From Candidatus Poribacteria bacterium (GTDB taxonomy: Bacteria; Poribacteria; WGA-4E; WGA-3G), in NCBI GenBank assembly GCA_022823085.1, contig JAJDXV010000100.1:1-61377 (forward strand): a DNA stretch of 61,377 nucleotides, written 5' to 3'. The notes under the pieces are model-generated. The model saw nothing but the letters and a program-made list of their open reading frames with translations, was not told the DNA's origin and made no database searches. This document shows positions 45,444 to 55,223 of the stretch, in pieces. How positions within the stretch are numbered: position 1 is the stretch's first letter; each line of letters starts with the position of its first letter. Position numbers and translations under genes: made by a program.

Positions 45444-47210
45444 TTATACAATTTCTCCTAAGTCAAATTCCTCTTCCTGTGTCAGTCGGAGTACTTCGTC
45501 AACAGTTGTCATTCCGGCAGCGACTTTGCGCCAACCATCTTCACGTAAGCCTTTCATGCCCAATTGGACAGCGAGGCGTCGAATCTCACTTGTTGATGCG
45601 TGCTTGAGTGCCATTGATCGGATTTCATCGTTCATGAATAGAACTTCAAAGATGCCGATTCTTCCCTTGTAGCCTCTGCCTCGACACTCTTTGCATCCGA
45701 CAGGTTTTGGAATCTTTAGATCAGACGGGATAGCAGGTCCGCTACCATTGCTCCCGATAAGTGCTTCTAATTCGTGTATTTCAGGTGGATGCATCTCACA
45801 ACAGGCTTTGCAAACACGACGTGCTAAGCGTTGCGCGATGATGCCTTCCACTGTAGAGGCGACGAGATACGGTTCGATGTTCATATCAATGAGTCGCGTA
45901 ATCGCCCCGGGTGCGTCGTTTGTGTGAAGTGTGCTAAAGACGAGGTGCCCGGTGAGCGATGTATGAACCGCCATTTCTGCGGTTTCAAAGTCGCGAATCT
46001 CACCGACCAATACTTTATCTGGGTCCTGACGCAGGATGTGTCGGAGTCCCGCGGCGAAGGTAAAATCGATGTCCGGATTGACCTGGATCTGGTTGATACC
46101 TTCAAGTTCATATTCGACGGGGTCTTCAAGCGTGATGATCTTGACATCCGGGGAGTTAATCTCTTTCAGGCATGCATAGAGCGAAGTTGTCTTTCCGCTA
46201 CCCGTAGGGCCGGTGGCGAGAATGATACCATGTGGTTTGCGAATCATGCGTTGAAAGAGTTCGAGATTGTCTTCGGTCAATCCGAGTTCTTGAAGCCCGA
46301 AGTCGATAGACTGCCGGTCAAGTATTCGGAGAACAACACTTTCACCGTGAAGAGTTGCGACAGTCGGGACAGTTGAAACGCGAAGGTCTATCTGTCTGTT
46401 GCCGACACTTGCGATTTGCCTACTAATTTTTCCGTCTTGTGGTCGTCTCCGTTCAGCGACATCCATACCTGCCATGATCTTGATACGCGAGGTAATTGCG
46501 GATTGCAAATAGGCAGGGGGTTGGGGTTGATCTTCGAGCACACCGTCAACGCGGAATCGTATCTTCAGTTGGGTCGGATAAGGTTCAATGTGGATATCAC
46601 TTGCGCCCATACGAACGGCATCAATGATCATCTGGTCAACGGCGTGTATGACGGTCGGATCTTGACTGAGGTCTTTCTCATCAATACCGAAGTCTTCAAT
46701 GGTCTCGCGTTCGAGGGTTGTAGCTGCCCCGACGGGTCCCTTAATACCAGCACTCAGCAAGCTCTCTGCAGTTCGTCCATAGAGGCGAACAATTGCCTCC
46801 TCAATGTCTGCTGTATTGGCGAGTACAGGTATTACACGGCAATTTGTGATAAGCTCAATTTCGTCGATGAGGACAACATTAAGGACATCCACCATTGCGA
46901 TGGTAAGTTCATCGTCTTTTAATTCGATTGGAACAATTTTGTTGCGGTAGGCGAACCCAGGTGAGACTTTTTCGAGTGTATCGCTGTCAGGTGTAACGCC
47001 TTCCAATTGGACAATCGGTGCCCCATATTCGACGCTCTTTGTAGCGAGGTCAAGGACATCAGATGGCACCCCATGTTTGGAAAGTACAGCGGCTTCGGAG
47101 GCACCGGTCTCTTCTATTTCTGTAACAATGTTTGTATAGTCTTGCTCAGAAATGAGAGACGCTTGTCGCATCGCCTCAACGATCGAAACCGTATTTTGTG
47201 TTTGTTGCAT
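45444..47210 (-). CDS. gspE: Type II secretion ATPase GspE
   Basis: 588 residues. N-terminal GspE-N (MshEN-like) domains cover about 1-150. The ATPase core has ASDIHIEPYPTQLKIRFRVDG, Walker A GPTGSGKT (334-341), the Asp box ITLEDPVEYE, Walker B VGEIRDFETAEMA and His box STLHTNDA. A tetracysteine zinc element follows (VCKACCE and VGCKECRGRGYKGR). It powers pseudopilus assembly from the cytoplasm and is the first gene of the T2SS operon. A 273-base gap separates it from the HEAT gene. Confidence 0.95.
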   Translation of the reverse strand: MQQTQNTVSIVEAMRQASLISEQDYTNIVTEIEETGASEAAVLSKHGVPSDVLDLATKSVEYGAPIVQLEGVTPDSDTLEKVSPGFAYRNKIVPIELKDDELTIAMVDVLNVVLIDEIELITNCRVIPVLANTADIEEAIVRLYGRTAESLLSAGIKGPVGAATTLERETIEDFGIDEKDLSQDPTVIHAVDQMIIDAVRMGASDIHIEPYPTQLKIRFRVDGVLEDQPQPPAYLQSAITSRIKIMAGMDVAERRRPQDGKISRQIASVGNRQIDLRVSTVPTVATLHGESVVLRILDRQSIDFGLQELGLTEDNLELFQRMIRKPHGIILATGPTGSGKTTSLYACLKEINSPDVKIITLEDPVEYELEGINQIQVNPDIDFTFAAGLRHILRQDPDKVLVGEIRDFETAEMAVHTSLTGHLVFSTLHTNDAPGAITRLIDMNIEPYLVASTVEGIIAQRLARRVCKACCEMHPPEIHELEALIGSNGSGPAIPSDLKIPKPVGCKECRGRGYKGRIGIFEVLFMNDEIRSMALKHASTSEIRRLAVQLGMKGLREDGWRKVAAGMTTVDEVLRLTQEEEFDLGEIV

Positions 47211-47432
47211 AGCGTAAACGCTCTACTATCGGCAGGGATTTTGCCCCGCGCGAGCGGTAGCCTTCGTATTATTTTTTTAGGTCAATTGATATTATTATGT
47301 CGGTTTATTGGTAATTAAGACGCAATAGTTACAAATAAGTTTAAGAAACTATCAACAATTACGGTTTCATAGCCCTTCAGGTAAGACGTTTAGGGTTTAG
47401 GATTTTTTCCATAATACCTCCGTCTGAAGCAG

Positions 47433-47459
47433 TGCTGGCGAGATTTTACTTCGCCAGCA
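47433..47459. repeat. Hairpin between the HEAT gene and gspE
   Basis: Perfect 9-base-pair stem TGCTGGCGA / TCGCCAGCA with a 9-base AT-rich loop. No T-tract follows on the minus strand, so a terminator role is weak. The rest of the 273-base gap shows no recognised feature. Confidence 0.5.
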
Positions 47460-47483
47460 GAGCGGTTTGCCTAAGTTCTAAGA

Positions 47484-48662
47484 TTATCTGTTTTTTTCGA
47501 TTCGTTGAATCGCCTTCTGTGCGGCATTACGAACGTTTTTAGAACTATCCTTAAGGGCAAGGTTCAATGCCGTTATTACATCGGGTGATTTCGCAGGCAT
47601 CTCACCCAATTCATCGGCGGCGTTGCGTCGGACATTCGCGTCGGTATCCTGCAATGCTACAAGGAGCGGTTTTACAACCATCTCATCGGATGCCCCCTTC
47701 TTCACGAGTGCCTCACCGATTGCCCCAAGCACATCAACAATGTGCCAACGTGTCGTGGCTGATTGATTGTTCAGCAGCGCATCCACCAACATCGGTGTGA
47801 TACTCGCAGCACGGTTTTTACCGAATTTAATCAACACACTTTCAGCACGTGAGCGCACGGACTTAGCATCATCTGACAATGCCTGTATCAATGCTGCGAA
47901 CGTCTCAGGGGAAGCCGCTTGTATATCAGACAACTCACTTATCGCATTGGTTCGGACTTTTGTTGAATTATCATTGAGACCAGCGATTAAAGCATCTCGA
48001 ATTGTGTCGGTGGACTGTCCATTTTCTGAGAGATCTTCGCCGATCTGTCCTAATACATCGAGTACATCGTCGCGTGCACTTGATGAACCTTTCGTTTGTG
48101 CAGTGATGAGTGCTGGCACGACAAAGGCGAGCGATTCCGGAGATGTCGGACGAACGTCCCCCAATTCCGCAACTGCCTCACGGAAAACATCATCAGAAGC
48201 GTCTGTAAGTGCTCCCGCTAAGCCGATAGCGGCGGCATCATAATTCCTGCCTGCCTTCCTTTCGTGTTCACCGATTTCACCTAATGCTTCAACGGCTTCT
48301 TCGCGGACCCGTTTAGACGGATCTTGGAGCATAGCAACGAGCGCAGCGGTCCCCGAATTCCCGATTTCTTCAAGGAAATCCACATATTGACGTTTCACGC
48401 TATTCGGTTGGTCTGCTAAAGTTGGTACGATCTGGACGAGTAGTTCGGTTCGCCATTTCGCTTGAATCTTTTTATAATCGGTTTTAAGCGCATCAAGCTC
48501 ATCAGCGAGTTGAGGAAGATCAGCGTTTTGTGCTTCTGCTGTCGCGCCGCGAAACTGTACCAACTGTCCAATTCCCAAACCGAGGAATAGACTTGTGATA
48601 ATTGTTAACATCCAAAACCACTGTTTAGTGCCTGCATTGGGTACCAATCTTTCTTTCGGCAT
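47484..48662 (-). CDS. Membrane-anchored HEAT-repeat protein
   Basis: 392 residues. One transmembrane helix at about 15-36 (WFWMLTIITSLFLGLGIGQLV), a coiled-coil stretch at about 45-75, then seven or more HEAT/armadillo-like repeats (for example MLQDPSKRVREEAVEALGEIG and ALQDTDANVRRNAADELGEM). Such solenoids usually act as protein-binding scaffolds. It follows the DUF3352-like gene by 63 bases on the same strand and is immediately upstream of the T2SS operon, but the gap and hairpin suggest separate transcription. Confidence 0.8.
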   Translation of the reverse strand: MPKERLVPNAGTKQWFWMLTIITSLFLGLGIGQLVQFRGATAEAQNADLPQLADELDALKTDYKKIQAKWRTELLVQIVPTLADQPNSVKRQYVDFLEEIGNSGTAALVAMLQDPSKRVREEAVEALGEIGEHERKAGRNYDAAAIGLAGALTDASDDVFREAVAELGDVRPTSPESLAFVVPALITAQTKGSSSARDDVLDVLGQIGEDLSENGQSTDTIRDALIAGLNDNSTKVRTNAISELSDIQAASPETFAALIQALSDDAKSVRSRAESVLIKFGKNRAASITPMLVDALLNNQSATTRWHIVDVLGAIGEALVKKGASDEMVVKPLLVALQDTDANVRRNAADELGEMPAKSPDVITALNLALKDSSKNVRNAAQKAIQRIEKNR

Positions 48663-48725
48663 TGTTGTTTCCTCCGTATAGTTAGGGACAAACCGGTGCG
48701 TAATTCTAAAATTGATTTGACCTTA

Positions 48726-50441
48726 TTAATTCTGCAGAGCCCAGATGTAAAATGGGACATGTGTCGCGAGGGTTTCAAGTGGTATCTGTTCCGAGGATAG
48801 CACGATTTCAAACGAAGCGTCGCTATCTTCGATTGAAATCCACGCGAGTACCGGTGTGATTTCTTTAGCACTGACAAGTACTTGGTCAGAAGGGGGTGCG
48901 CCTTTTTGGATTTCCAAAGCCCGCGCGACATTCACTTGTGCGAATGCGACAGGGGTTTTCGGTATCTGCTTAAAATAAGACGGTTGTGTATCTTTTTTAA
49001 CGGAATCAACGAGCTTAAAGACTTCTTCCTCTGAGAATCCGAGCAGAAACAGATCATTGACTTCGCTGTAATAGATGCTTGAATCAACACTTGACACGGT
49101 CGTACCATTATAATCCGTTTGAGAAATAGAGATGTTTTGTAGATTAGACAGACTGTTACCAATCCGATTCCATTTCATCCGATGGGTTGGGTTAAAAATA
49201 ATGGCACTACCCGTTTCAACATTGCCGACATCGAAATAAAAATTGCCATCAAATTGCATATTAATGTTTTCCAACGCTTGGGGATCGAATTTTGTGAAAT
49301 CGGGCACGGATAGCGCGATCTCACCTGTCAAACCAGCCATAACGTCTTCTTCAAGGTTCAGGTTCAGTAATCCTTCAAAAAAGGCTATCGCTGCGTAAGT
49401 TTCATTGTTCGCGTTTTTATGTATTTCGGTTCGGAGAAGTTCCCAGACGCTTTCCAAAATGCTCGGTGCTGTCGCGACAAAGAGATCGTCGCCAGCAGAC
49501 ATTGCGTTCGGCGTTTTGAGTGGTTCCCCTTTTTTCAGAAACATGCCGATTTCATTGTCCGGGAGATTCGGGTTAAACTGGACATCTACTTGAAGGAGTG
49601 GGCCTCTTTCAAGCAGATTGATCCGGGCAGAAAGCGACTCAAAAATAGCGAAACGTTTCCGGTTGACATCATCTAAATCGTTTATTAGCGGCAAGGCGTG
49701 AGAGATGTTTGCAAATGCGCTGATGACACCGGAACCCAATTTCTTTGAAGTCTCTGTGAAGACCCGGTTCTCGTGGATAGATGGAACATCTTTCCGATAG
49801 GTGTCCACCAATTTTTCAAACGCAGTTTCGCCTGCACCCAGCACGAGAAATTCTTCTACGAATCCGTACTTGACCACATTCCCGTTCATTTCCATCATGT
49901 TGTACGGTGTCCGCTTATACTCACCTGCATTCGGGTGCCAGGTACTTTCGCCAGACATGCCTACCAATCCTTCAACAATTTTGGTAAAACGTTGGAGTTC
50001 GCTGAGATTGCCACCGGAATGTATTACGAGTCCAATCTGAGGCGCGTTCGTCTGATCTAACCATACGGATAGTGCTGTCCGGTAGCCGACCGTCTCAAGT
50101 ACACTCAACGGGTCAGTGCTCAAGATTCCTTGTGCCATCGTGATACCTTGCTGTAGATCTTGCCAATTTGGAACAGCGTTTGGTGCCATCGCGAAGATTT
50201 TTTCCCAATTGTCTGATGCCTCAATTTCATTGTAGACTTCATCTATATCTCGGAGCTGCAGGTAGAGGACGCTCTCTTTCGGCATGAAGTCTGCGACCTT
50301 TGCTGCATGCGCCAACGATGCTGTTAAGAGTAATAGAACAACACCGCAAAGTTTGAGATGTCCGCGCATGTCGCACCAAAAATGTGTTGCTTTTGATTGG
50401 GTAGACGATTGACTATTTTCTTGTAGAAATTTTGTTTTCAC
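48726..50441 (-). CDS. DUF3352-like periplasmic protein
   Basis: 571 residues from the GTG eight bases after GGAGG; an ATG at 50369 would begin just before the signal peptide. The signal segment is LKLCGVVLLLLTASLAHA. The mature part (VADFMPKESVLYLQLRD, LSVLETVGYRTALSVWLD, ENRVFTETSKKLG, ALSVPDF) has the pattern of DUF3352 proteins, large periplasmic proteins of unknown role in diderms. It lies 18 bases after the symporter gene and is likely cotranscribed with it and with the HEAT gene. Family call is moderate. Confidence 0.65.
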   Translation of the reverse strand: MKTKFLQENSQSSTQSKATHFWCDMRGHLKLCGVVLLLLTASLAHAAKVADFMPKESVLYLQLRDIDEVYNEIEASDNWEKIFAMAPNAVPNWQDLQQGITMAQGILSTDPLSVLETVGYRTALSVWLDQTNAPQIGLVIHSGGNLSELQRFTKIVEGLVGMSGESTWHPNAGEYKRTPYNMMEMNGNVVKYGFVEEFLVLGAGETAFEKLVDTYRKDVPSIHENRVFTETSKKLGSGVISAFANISHALPLINDLDDVNRKRFAIFESLSARINLLERGPLLQVDVQFNPNLPDNEIGMFLKKGEPLKTPNAMSAGDDLFVATAPSILESVWELLRTEIHKNANNETYAAIAFFEGLLNLNLEEDVMAGLTGEIALSVPDFTKFDPQALENINMQFDGNFYFDVGNVETGSAIIFNPTHRMKWNRIGNSLSNLQNISISQTDYNGTTVSSVDSSIYYSEVNDLFLLGFSEEEVFKLVDSVKKDTQPSYFKQIPKTPVAFAQVNVARALEIQKGAPPSDQVLVSAKEITPVLAWISIEDSDASFEIVLSSEQIPLETLATHVPFYIWALQN

Positions 50442-50459
50442 TTTAAAAACCTCCATATT

Positions 50460-52157
50460 TTAAGGGAGGCGAATGTCTTCAACAAGTGCCTGTACTTCAT
50501 CCGGTGGCGGCGGTGTCAAAGCTGCCACACCGATCGAGACAATGAAATTTAGGAGCATGCCGAGAGTTCCGATCCCTTCAGGTGAGATGCCCCACCACCA
50601 GTGCTCTGATGTGTTCATCTCAGGATTGATAAATTTGAAATAGATAATATATGCTGCAGTAAAGGTGATACCGACAATCATACCAGTGACGGCACCGGCT
50701 TTGTTCATCCGTTTAGAGAAGATGCCCATGACGATAGCGGGGAAGAAGGAACTCGCTGCGAGCCCGAAGGCGAATGCCACGACTTGTGCCACGAATCCGG
50801 GTGGATGAATCCCGAAATATCCGGCAATGCATACAGCGAACCCTGCAGCGATTCGTGCTGCCATTAACTCGTGTTTCTCCGATAACCCGCGTGCAATGCT
50901 CCCTTTAAGCAGATCGTGAGCGACGGCTGTAGAGATCACCAATAACAAACCTGCAGCCGTAGACAGTGCCGCAGCCAATCCACCCGCGGCAACTAACCCC
51001 ACAACCCAATTCGGGAGTTTCGCGATTTCAGGATTCGCTAACACCATGATGTCTCGGTCAATCGTAAGTTCATTTTCAATATCAGATTTCTCGCCACGGT
51101 ACTGGACGCGCCCGTCGCCGTTCAAATCGTTGAATTGGATCAATCCTGTTGCTTCCCAATTCTTGAACCACTCCGGGACATCCTCATATCTGACATCTGT
51201 TAGTTCGCCGTTCTGTTCATATCTGACGGTTTGGAGGAGGTTGGTTCGGGCAAACACGGCAACTGCTGGTGCAGTGGTATAGAGAATCGCGATGAACAGC
51301 AGTGCCCAGCCTGCAGATATCCGTGCTTCAGAGACTTTTCGGACGGTATAGAATCGGATAATCACATGCGGCAATCCGGCTGTTCCGAGCATTAACGCCG
51401 ATGTAATAAAAAAGACATCGATAGTGGATTTACTTCCACTGGTGTATAGGTTGAATCCGAGTTCTGCGTGCAAACCGTTGAGCCGATCCAGAAGATATAC
51501 GCCTGATCCGTCTGCCACTTTTCCGACCAATCCGAGTTGTGGAATAGCGTTCCCGGTAATTAGGATAGAGATAAAAATGGCGGGTACGAGATACGCGAAG
51601 ATGAGGACACAATACTGTGCGACTTGTGTATAGGTAATGCCCTTCATTCCGCCGAGTACGGCGTAAAAGAACACGATTCCCATACCGATGAGTACCCCGG
51701 TTTCAACGTTGACGCTCAGGAACCGCGAAAAGACGATCCCGACCCCGCGCATCTGTCCTGCTACGTAGGTAAAGGAGACAAAAATTGCACACACCACCGC
51801 GACAATCCGGGCCAATTGTGAATAATACCGATCGCCGACGAAATCGGGAACTGTATACTTCCCAAATTTTCGGAGATAGGGTGCCAATAAGAGTGCAAGT
51901 AGCACGTATCCGCCTGTCCATCCGAGCAGGTAGACAGAGCCGTCGCGTCCCATAAAGGAGATCATCCCTGCCATTGCGATGAAAGAGGCGGCACTCATCC
52001 AATCTGCTGCTGTCGCCATTCCGTTGACAACTGGATGTACGTTGCTTCCCGCGACATAGAAATCACCTGTAGAGCGTGCCTTCGACCAGAGTGCGACACC
52101 GATATACAATGCGAAGGAGAGTGCCACCATTGCAAATGTCCATGCTTGTACGTTCAT
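50460..52157 (-). CDS. Sodium:solute symporter, large subunit (VC_2705-like, acetate-permease group)
   Basis: 565 residues with about 13 transmembrane helices. SSS-family segments include FYVAGSNVHPVVNGMATAADWMSAASFIAM, GYVLLALLLAPYLRKFG, YTVPDFVGDRY and ALSTAAGLLLVISTAVAHDL. A soluble loop near residue 344 reads DLNGDGRV, an EF-hand/dockerin-like calcium loop. Its start overlaps the stop of the small DUF4212 gene (ATGA), the standard pairing of this subgroup. The substrate is probably a small organic acid such as acetate, but this is inferred from relatives. Confidence 0.9.
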   Translation of the reverse strand: MNVQAWTFAMVALSFALYIGVALWSKARSTGDFYVAGSNVHPVVNGMATAADWMSAASFIAMAGMISFMGRDGSVYLLGWTGGYVLLALLLAPYLRKFGKYTVPDFVGDRYYSQLARIVAVVCAIFVSFTYVAGQMRGVGIVFSRFLSVNVETGVLIGMGIVFFYAVLGGMKGITYTQVAQYCVLIFAYLVPAIFISILITGNAIPQLGLVGKVADGSGVYLLDRLNGLHAELGFNLYTSGSKSTIDVFFITSALMLGTAGLPHVIIRFYTVRKVSEARISAGWALLFIAILYTTAPAVAVFARTNLLQTVRYEQNGELTDVRYEDVPEWFKNWEATGLIQFNDLNGDGRVQYRGEKSDIENELTIDRDIMVLANPEIAKLPNWVVGLVAAGGLAAALSTAAGLLLVISTAVAHDLLKGSIARGLSEKHELMAARIAAGFAVCIAGYFGIHPPGFVAQVVAFAFGLAASSFFPAIVMGIFSKRMNKAGAVTGMIVGITFTAAYIIYFKFINPEMNTSEHWWWGISPEGIGTLGMLLNFIVSIGVAALTPPPPDEVQALVEDIRLP

Positions 52158-52435
52158 GATTGCGCCTCGTCCTCCTCATTTTTTTGCTGTGTATATTTCT
52201 TCTCCAAACGGTTCATCAGCCATGCATAGACGAAAATAAGTTCAACGAAAATCCAGATGGATGCCTGTTGCGCAAAATAGAAACCGAGTCGGTATCCGCC
52301 GAATTGGATCTTGTCGAGTTGTTCTACGAATACAATTGAACAGAGATACGAAGTAACGAACCATATCCCCAATAAAATAGCGAGATATTGCAGATTTTTC
52401 CGCCAGTACGCCTTATTTCTTTGCGATGATTCCAT
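52154..52435 (-). CDS. DUF4212 symporter small subunit
   Basis: 93 residues with two transmembrane helices (about 17-36 and 52-73). Matches the DUF4212 pattern: YWRKNLQYLAILLGIWFVTSYLCSIVF, the LDKIQFGGYRLGFYFAQQASIWIFVELIFVYAWLMNRL block and a charged tail. It is the obligate partner gene directly upstream of VC_2705-type symporters, and overlaps the large-subunit gene by four bases. Confidence 0.92.
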   Translation of the reverse strand: MESSQRNKAYWRKNLQYLAILLGIWFVTSYLCSIVFVEQLDKIQFGGYRLGFYFAQQASIWIFVELIFVYAWLMNRLEKKYTQQKNEEDEAQS

Positions 52436-52448
52436 AAGTTATCCTCCT

Positions 52449-54068
52449 TTATTGTGCTGAAGGTTGTTCTTGCACGACAGGGATCACGTAACTCCGAAGC
52501 CTTATACCTTCTATCGTTTCTGTCTCTACCCGCGGTTCTGGAGTCTTCCGATGATCGAAAACGACGTAGTAACCTTGTGTCTCACCCTCCAATTTGAGGT
52601 AAGCGGTGAGCTGCTTTTTGCCCATCTGATAACGGGTGTCGCCGCGCCAAATCTTTGTTTCTACGATATATTTTTGGCCCCCGCGTGTAATGAGGAGATC
52701 CATTCTACCGCGTCCTGTTTCGACTTCAAAAGACAAAACGCCACCTACACTCCGCGCGAACAGATCGAGATAGGTGAGGAGGAGATGTCGTCCCACGGAT
52801 TCTTGTGGTGTATCTGGTACTTGCAGGATTTTAAAGCCAGCGCGTGCGATGAAGTCCCGGAAGTTATCCAGCAGTTGTTCCATGTCTATGTGTCCCGTGG
52901 TGGTAAGATAGGCATGAAAGCCTTCAATATTATCTTCGTTAAAGTATTCTCGTTCAAGTCCGTTCATCGTCGGTTTGAACGCTTGCAGGATGCAATAGAG
53001 ATAGATTGGGTTAGCAATTTGACACATTCCGTCGCTGTCTTGGGCGATAACCCCGTAAGTCGCGAGTTCATCAATCAAGGGATCACGGAGGTTGAAGAGG
53101 ACACCTTCCTCGTAAGACATAATGTCTATTAATATTCTTTGGAAACGCTGGTTCCTACTGATATTGGTTGTGAGGTGCTGGATATTGGTATTTCGTTCGC
53201 GCAGCAGCTGCCTATGTGCTTGTAGAAAGTGGTCGGGAGTAATCGTCTCAGTTTTCGGGATGTCCAATTCTTCAGTGAGTATTTGCGCGAAGCGATTAAC
53301 GAGCACCGGCTGACCGGCTGTCTGTTTATGAATGGATTCAACGACTTCGGGTGCGAAGGCTTGTCCAACTTCGACTGTATACTGCTGCAACAGTCCCTGT
53401 ATCTGTTCAAGCGTGAAATTCGGCAAACGAAATTCGTCCTGGATATTGAACGGCGAGACGGACCGGTCATAGTCGAGCTGCGCAATGCTCTTGACTCCAA
53501 CGATGCCGACGCTGTGCGGACATTGCAGTTCATCAGAAAGGTAAATACGGCGGAGTGCATACAGGAAATCACTCACGACGGTTTGTGGAATACCATCAAA
53601 TTCATCGATGACGAGGACAACCTTCGTGGCAGCGAGCGTTTGCTTGCGAAAATCGTTGTCCAGAAAACTTTTCAGGTTTTCAAAGAACGCTTCCATCGAA
53701 AAATGATCGGTTAGCGTTGTGTTCTCTAAAAATTGTATCAATGCTTCAGAAAGCACCTCGCCTCGTTTTTGGAACACGCTCTTAATTTGCCTGTTAATCT
53801 GGTAATAGAGTTGTTGATAAAAAGTGACAGGTGCGGCGTTGCGCATTGTTTGGAAATCCAATTGGATCGGAAAATAGGTTGGGTCTTCCGTGCCAAGTGC
53901 TTCAAGTGCCAATCGGAAGAAGGTGGTTTTCCCGGTCTGGCGCGGTGCGAAGAGGACGATGTACTTGCCGTTTTCGACGCGGCTGATGAAATCGGCAATC
54001 TCCTCGGTGCGTGGCACAATATAGTGCTGCTCTGGTCGCACGCGACCTGTTGTACCAAAATTTCTCAT
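52449..54068 (-). CDS. AAA-type ATPase with C-terminal PD-(D/E)XK nuclease domain
   Basis: 539 residues. The N-terminal STAND-like/AAA ATPase has Walker A APRQTGKTT (Lys47), Walker B VVLVIDEFDGI and a sensor region VGIVGVKSIAQ. A winged-helix-like middle region follows. The C-terminal ~100 residues hold a PD-(D/E)XK pattern: ETGRGRMDLLITRGGQKYIVETKIW...KKQL with Asp, Glu-x-Lys and Gln. Such proteins are abundant, often multi-copy, in uncultured bacteria and cyanobacteria, and their role (defence or genome maintenance) is unknown. It ends 13 bases before the DUF4212 start. Confidence 0.85.
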   Translation of the reverse strand: MRNFGTTGRVRPEQHYIVPRTEEIADFISRVENGKYIVLFAPRQTGKTTFFRLALEALGTEDPTYFPIQLDFQTMRNAAPVTFYQQLYYQINRQIKSVFQKRGEVLSEALIQFLENTTLTDHFSMEAFFENLKSFLDNDFRKQTLAATKVVLVIDEFDGIPQTVVSDFLYALRRIYLSDELQCPHSVGIVGVKSIAQLDYDRSVSPFNIQDEFRLPNFTLEQIQGLLQQYTVEVGQAFAPEVVESIHKQTAGQPVLVNRFAQILTEELDIPKTETITPDHFLQAHRQLLRERNTNIQHLTTNISRNQRFQRILIDIMSYEEGVLFNLRDPLIDELATYGVIAQDSDGMCQIANPIYLYCILQAFKPTMNGLEREYFNEDNIEGFHAYLTTTGHIDMEQLLDNFRDFIARAGFKILQVPDTPQESVGRHLLLTYLDLFARSVGGVLSFEVETGRGRMDLLITRGGQKYIVETKIWRGDTRYQMGKKQLTAYLKLEGETQGYYVVFDHRKTPEPRVETETIEGIRLRSYVIPVVQEQPSAQ

Positions 54069-54134
54069 GGTTTCCTCCCCGATTATCTATTTTATCATAT
54101 CATTCCGTGAAAGTCCATCGTTAATTTTTCAAGG

Positions 54135-54737
54135 TTATCCTGCGCGCTGTCGATAATTCTCTGGAAACATCGAGCGTTCGACGTTTTCAATCAGGATGTG
54201 CAACACTTTGATATGGATTTCTTGGATACGGTCAGCCGTGTTGCCGGGTGCAATCAGGCAGATATCGCAGTATTGTTTAAGACTGCCGCCATCACCACCG
54301 AGCAGCCCAAAGACTTGCATCTCACGCGATTTTGCGACTTCTGCTGCACGGACAATATTTTCCGAGTTTCCGCTGGTCGAGATCGCGACGAGTAGGTCCC
54401 CCGGATGTCCGAGTGCCGATAGTGGACGTGCGAAGACCTCTGCGAATCCGAAATCGTTTGCGGTACAGGTGATATGTCCGGCATCGCTGAGTGCGATTGC
54501 TGGGAGCGGAGTCCGCACATCTCGAAACTTTCCGGTGCATTCCTCGGCGAAATGGACGGCATCGCATAAACTGCCGCCATTCCCACATGTGAAGATTCTG
54601 CCTTGACGTGCAAACACGTCTTGCATCATCTCTGCTGTCTGCGCGATGGTTGCGATATTCTCAGGATTTTGGACGAACCGGTTGAGTACGTCTTGTGCTT
54701 CTAACAACGCATCGCGAATGCTATGCAAAATATCCAT
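54135..54737 (-). CDS. gmhA: Phosphoheptose isomerase-like SIS-domain protein
   Basis: 200 residues from the ATG; an in-frame TTG six codons upstream is less likely. GmhA converts sedoheptulose-7-phosphate to D-glycero-D-manno-heptose-7-phosphate for lipopolysaccharide core or S-layer glycans. The fold shows FTCGNGGSLCDAVHFAEECTGKF, DFGFAEVFARPLSALGHPGDLLVAISTSGNSENIV and IQEIHIKVLHILIENVE, the SIS signature set with the catalytic Glu and His. No other heptose gene is nearby. Confidence 0.88.
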   Translation of the reverse strand: MDILHSIRDALLEAQDVLNRFVQNPENIATIAQTAEMMQDVFARQGRIFTCGNGGSLCDAVHFAEECTGKFRDVRTPLPAIALSDAGHITCTANDFGFAEVFARPLSALGHPGDLLVAISTSGNSENIVRAAEVAKSREMQVFGLLGGDGGSLKQYCDICLIAPGNTADRIQEIHIKVLHILIENVERSMFPENYRQRAG

Positions 54738-54830
54738 TGTATTTTCTCTTTCCAAGTCTCAGAGTTCTTAATCGTTTTCTGAAGTCAAACGGGCGTAATC
54801 TACCGTCACTGTTTTTCGAGTGGTAATAGA

Positions 54831-54859
54831 AAAAAAACAGGGCAATCGCCAATGCCCTG
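54831..54859 (-). terminator. Rho-independent terminator on the minus strand
   Basis: Stem CAGGGCA / TGCCCTG (54838-54844, 54853-54859) followed on the minus strand by T8 (54838-54831 region). It ends the transcript of the small gene at 54933-55223. Confidence 0.75.
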
Positions 54860-54932
54860 CATACATTACTATATCTTTCCTACCACTAAAATACGAATAA
54901 TAAGGGGTCCAGGACAAGTGCGTAAACACATA

Positions 54933-55223
54933 TTAGTCTTGTTTGTGGCGTTTTGGCGGTAAGGATACATATTTCCAACCTTCCGCTTTATTCTTAATAT
55001 TTTCCGCTTTCAAATAATCGACAAGTTCCTGCATGGTTTTGAACCGAGCGTTGAATTCTGCCTTCATCCGGTAACACTCTTCAAGGACAGGATCCATAGG
55101 TGGATGCGGTTTTTCTTTCATTGTCATTTCCTCAATTAATTCTGCAGGGGTGCAGAGGATCGTAGGTTGATATCCAGCGGCTTGACAAACCTGATCTATG
55201 TGCTGCCGCTTACTTTCGTTCAT
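54933..55223 (-). CDS. Small hypothetical protein
   Basis: 96 residues, hydrophilic and rich in Lys and Glu, with no signal or membrane segment. A Pro-rich central piece (KEKPHPPMDPVLEECY) precedes a predicted helix (MKAEFNARFKTMQELVDYLKAEN). It has a terminator directly downstream, supporting a real transcript. The ATG has only a weak upstream site. I do not recognise a family; antitoxin-like size is the only hint. Confidence 0.5.
   Translation of the reverse strand: MNESKRQHIDQVCQAAGYQPTILCTPAELIEEMTMKEKPHPPMDPVLEECYRMKAEFNARFKTMQELVDYLKAENIKNKAEGWKYVSLPPKRHKQD

Noticed and set aside
33028..47210. Type IV pilus operon
   Set aside because: PilM/PilO resemblance exists, but a GspG with the calcium-site C-terminus, GspH-I-J-K minor pseudopilins and the E-F-G order indicate type II secretion; no pilT or pilin is present.
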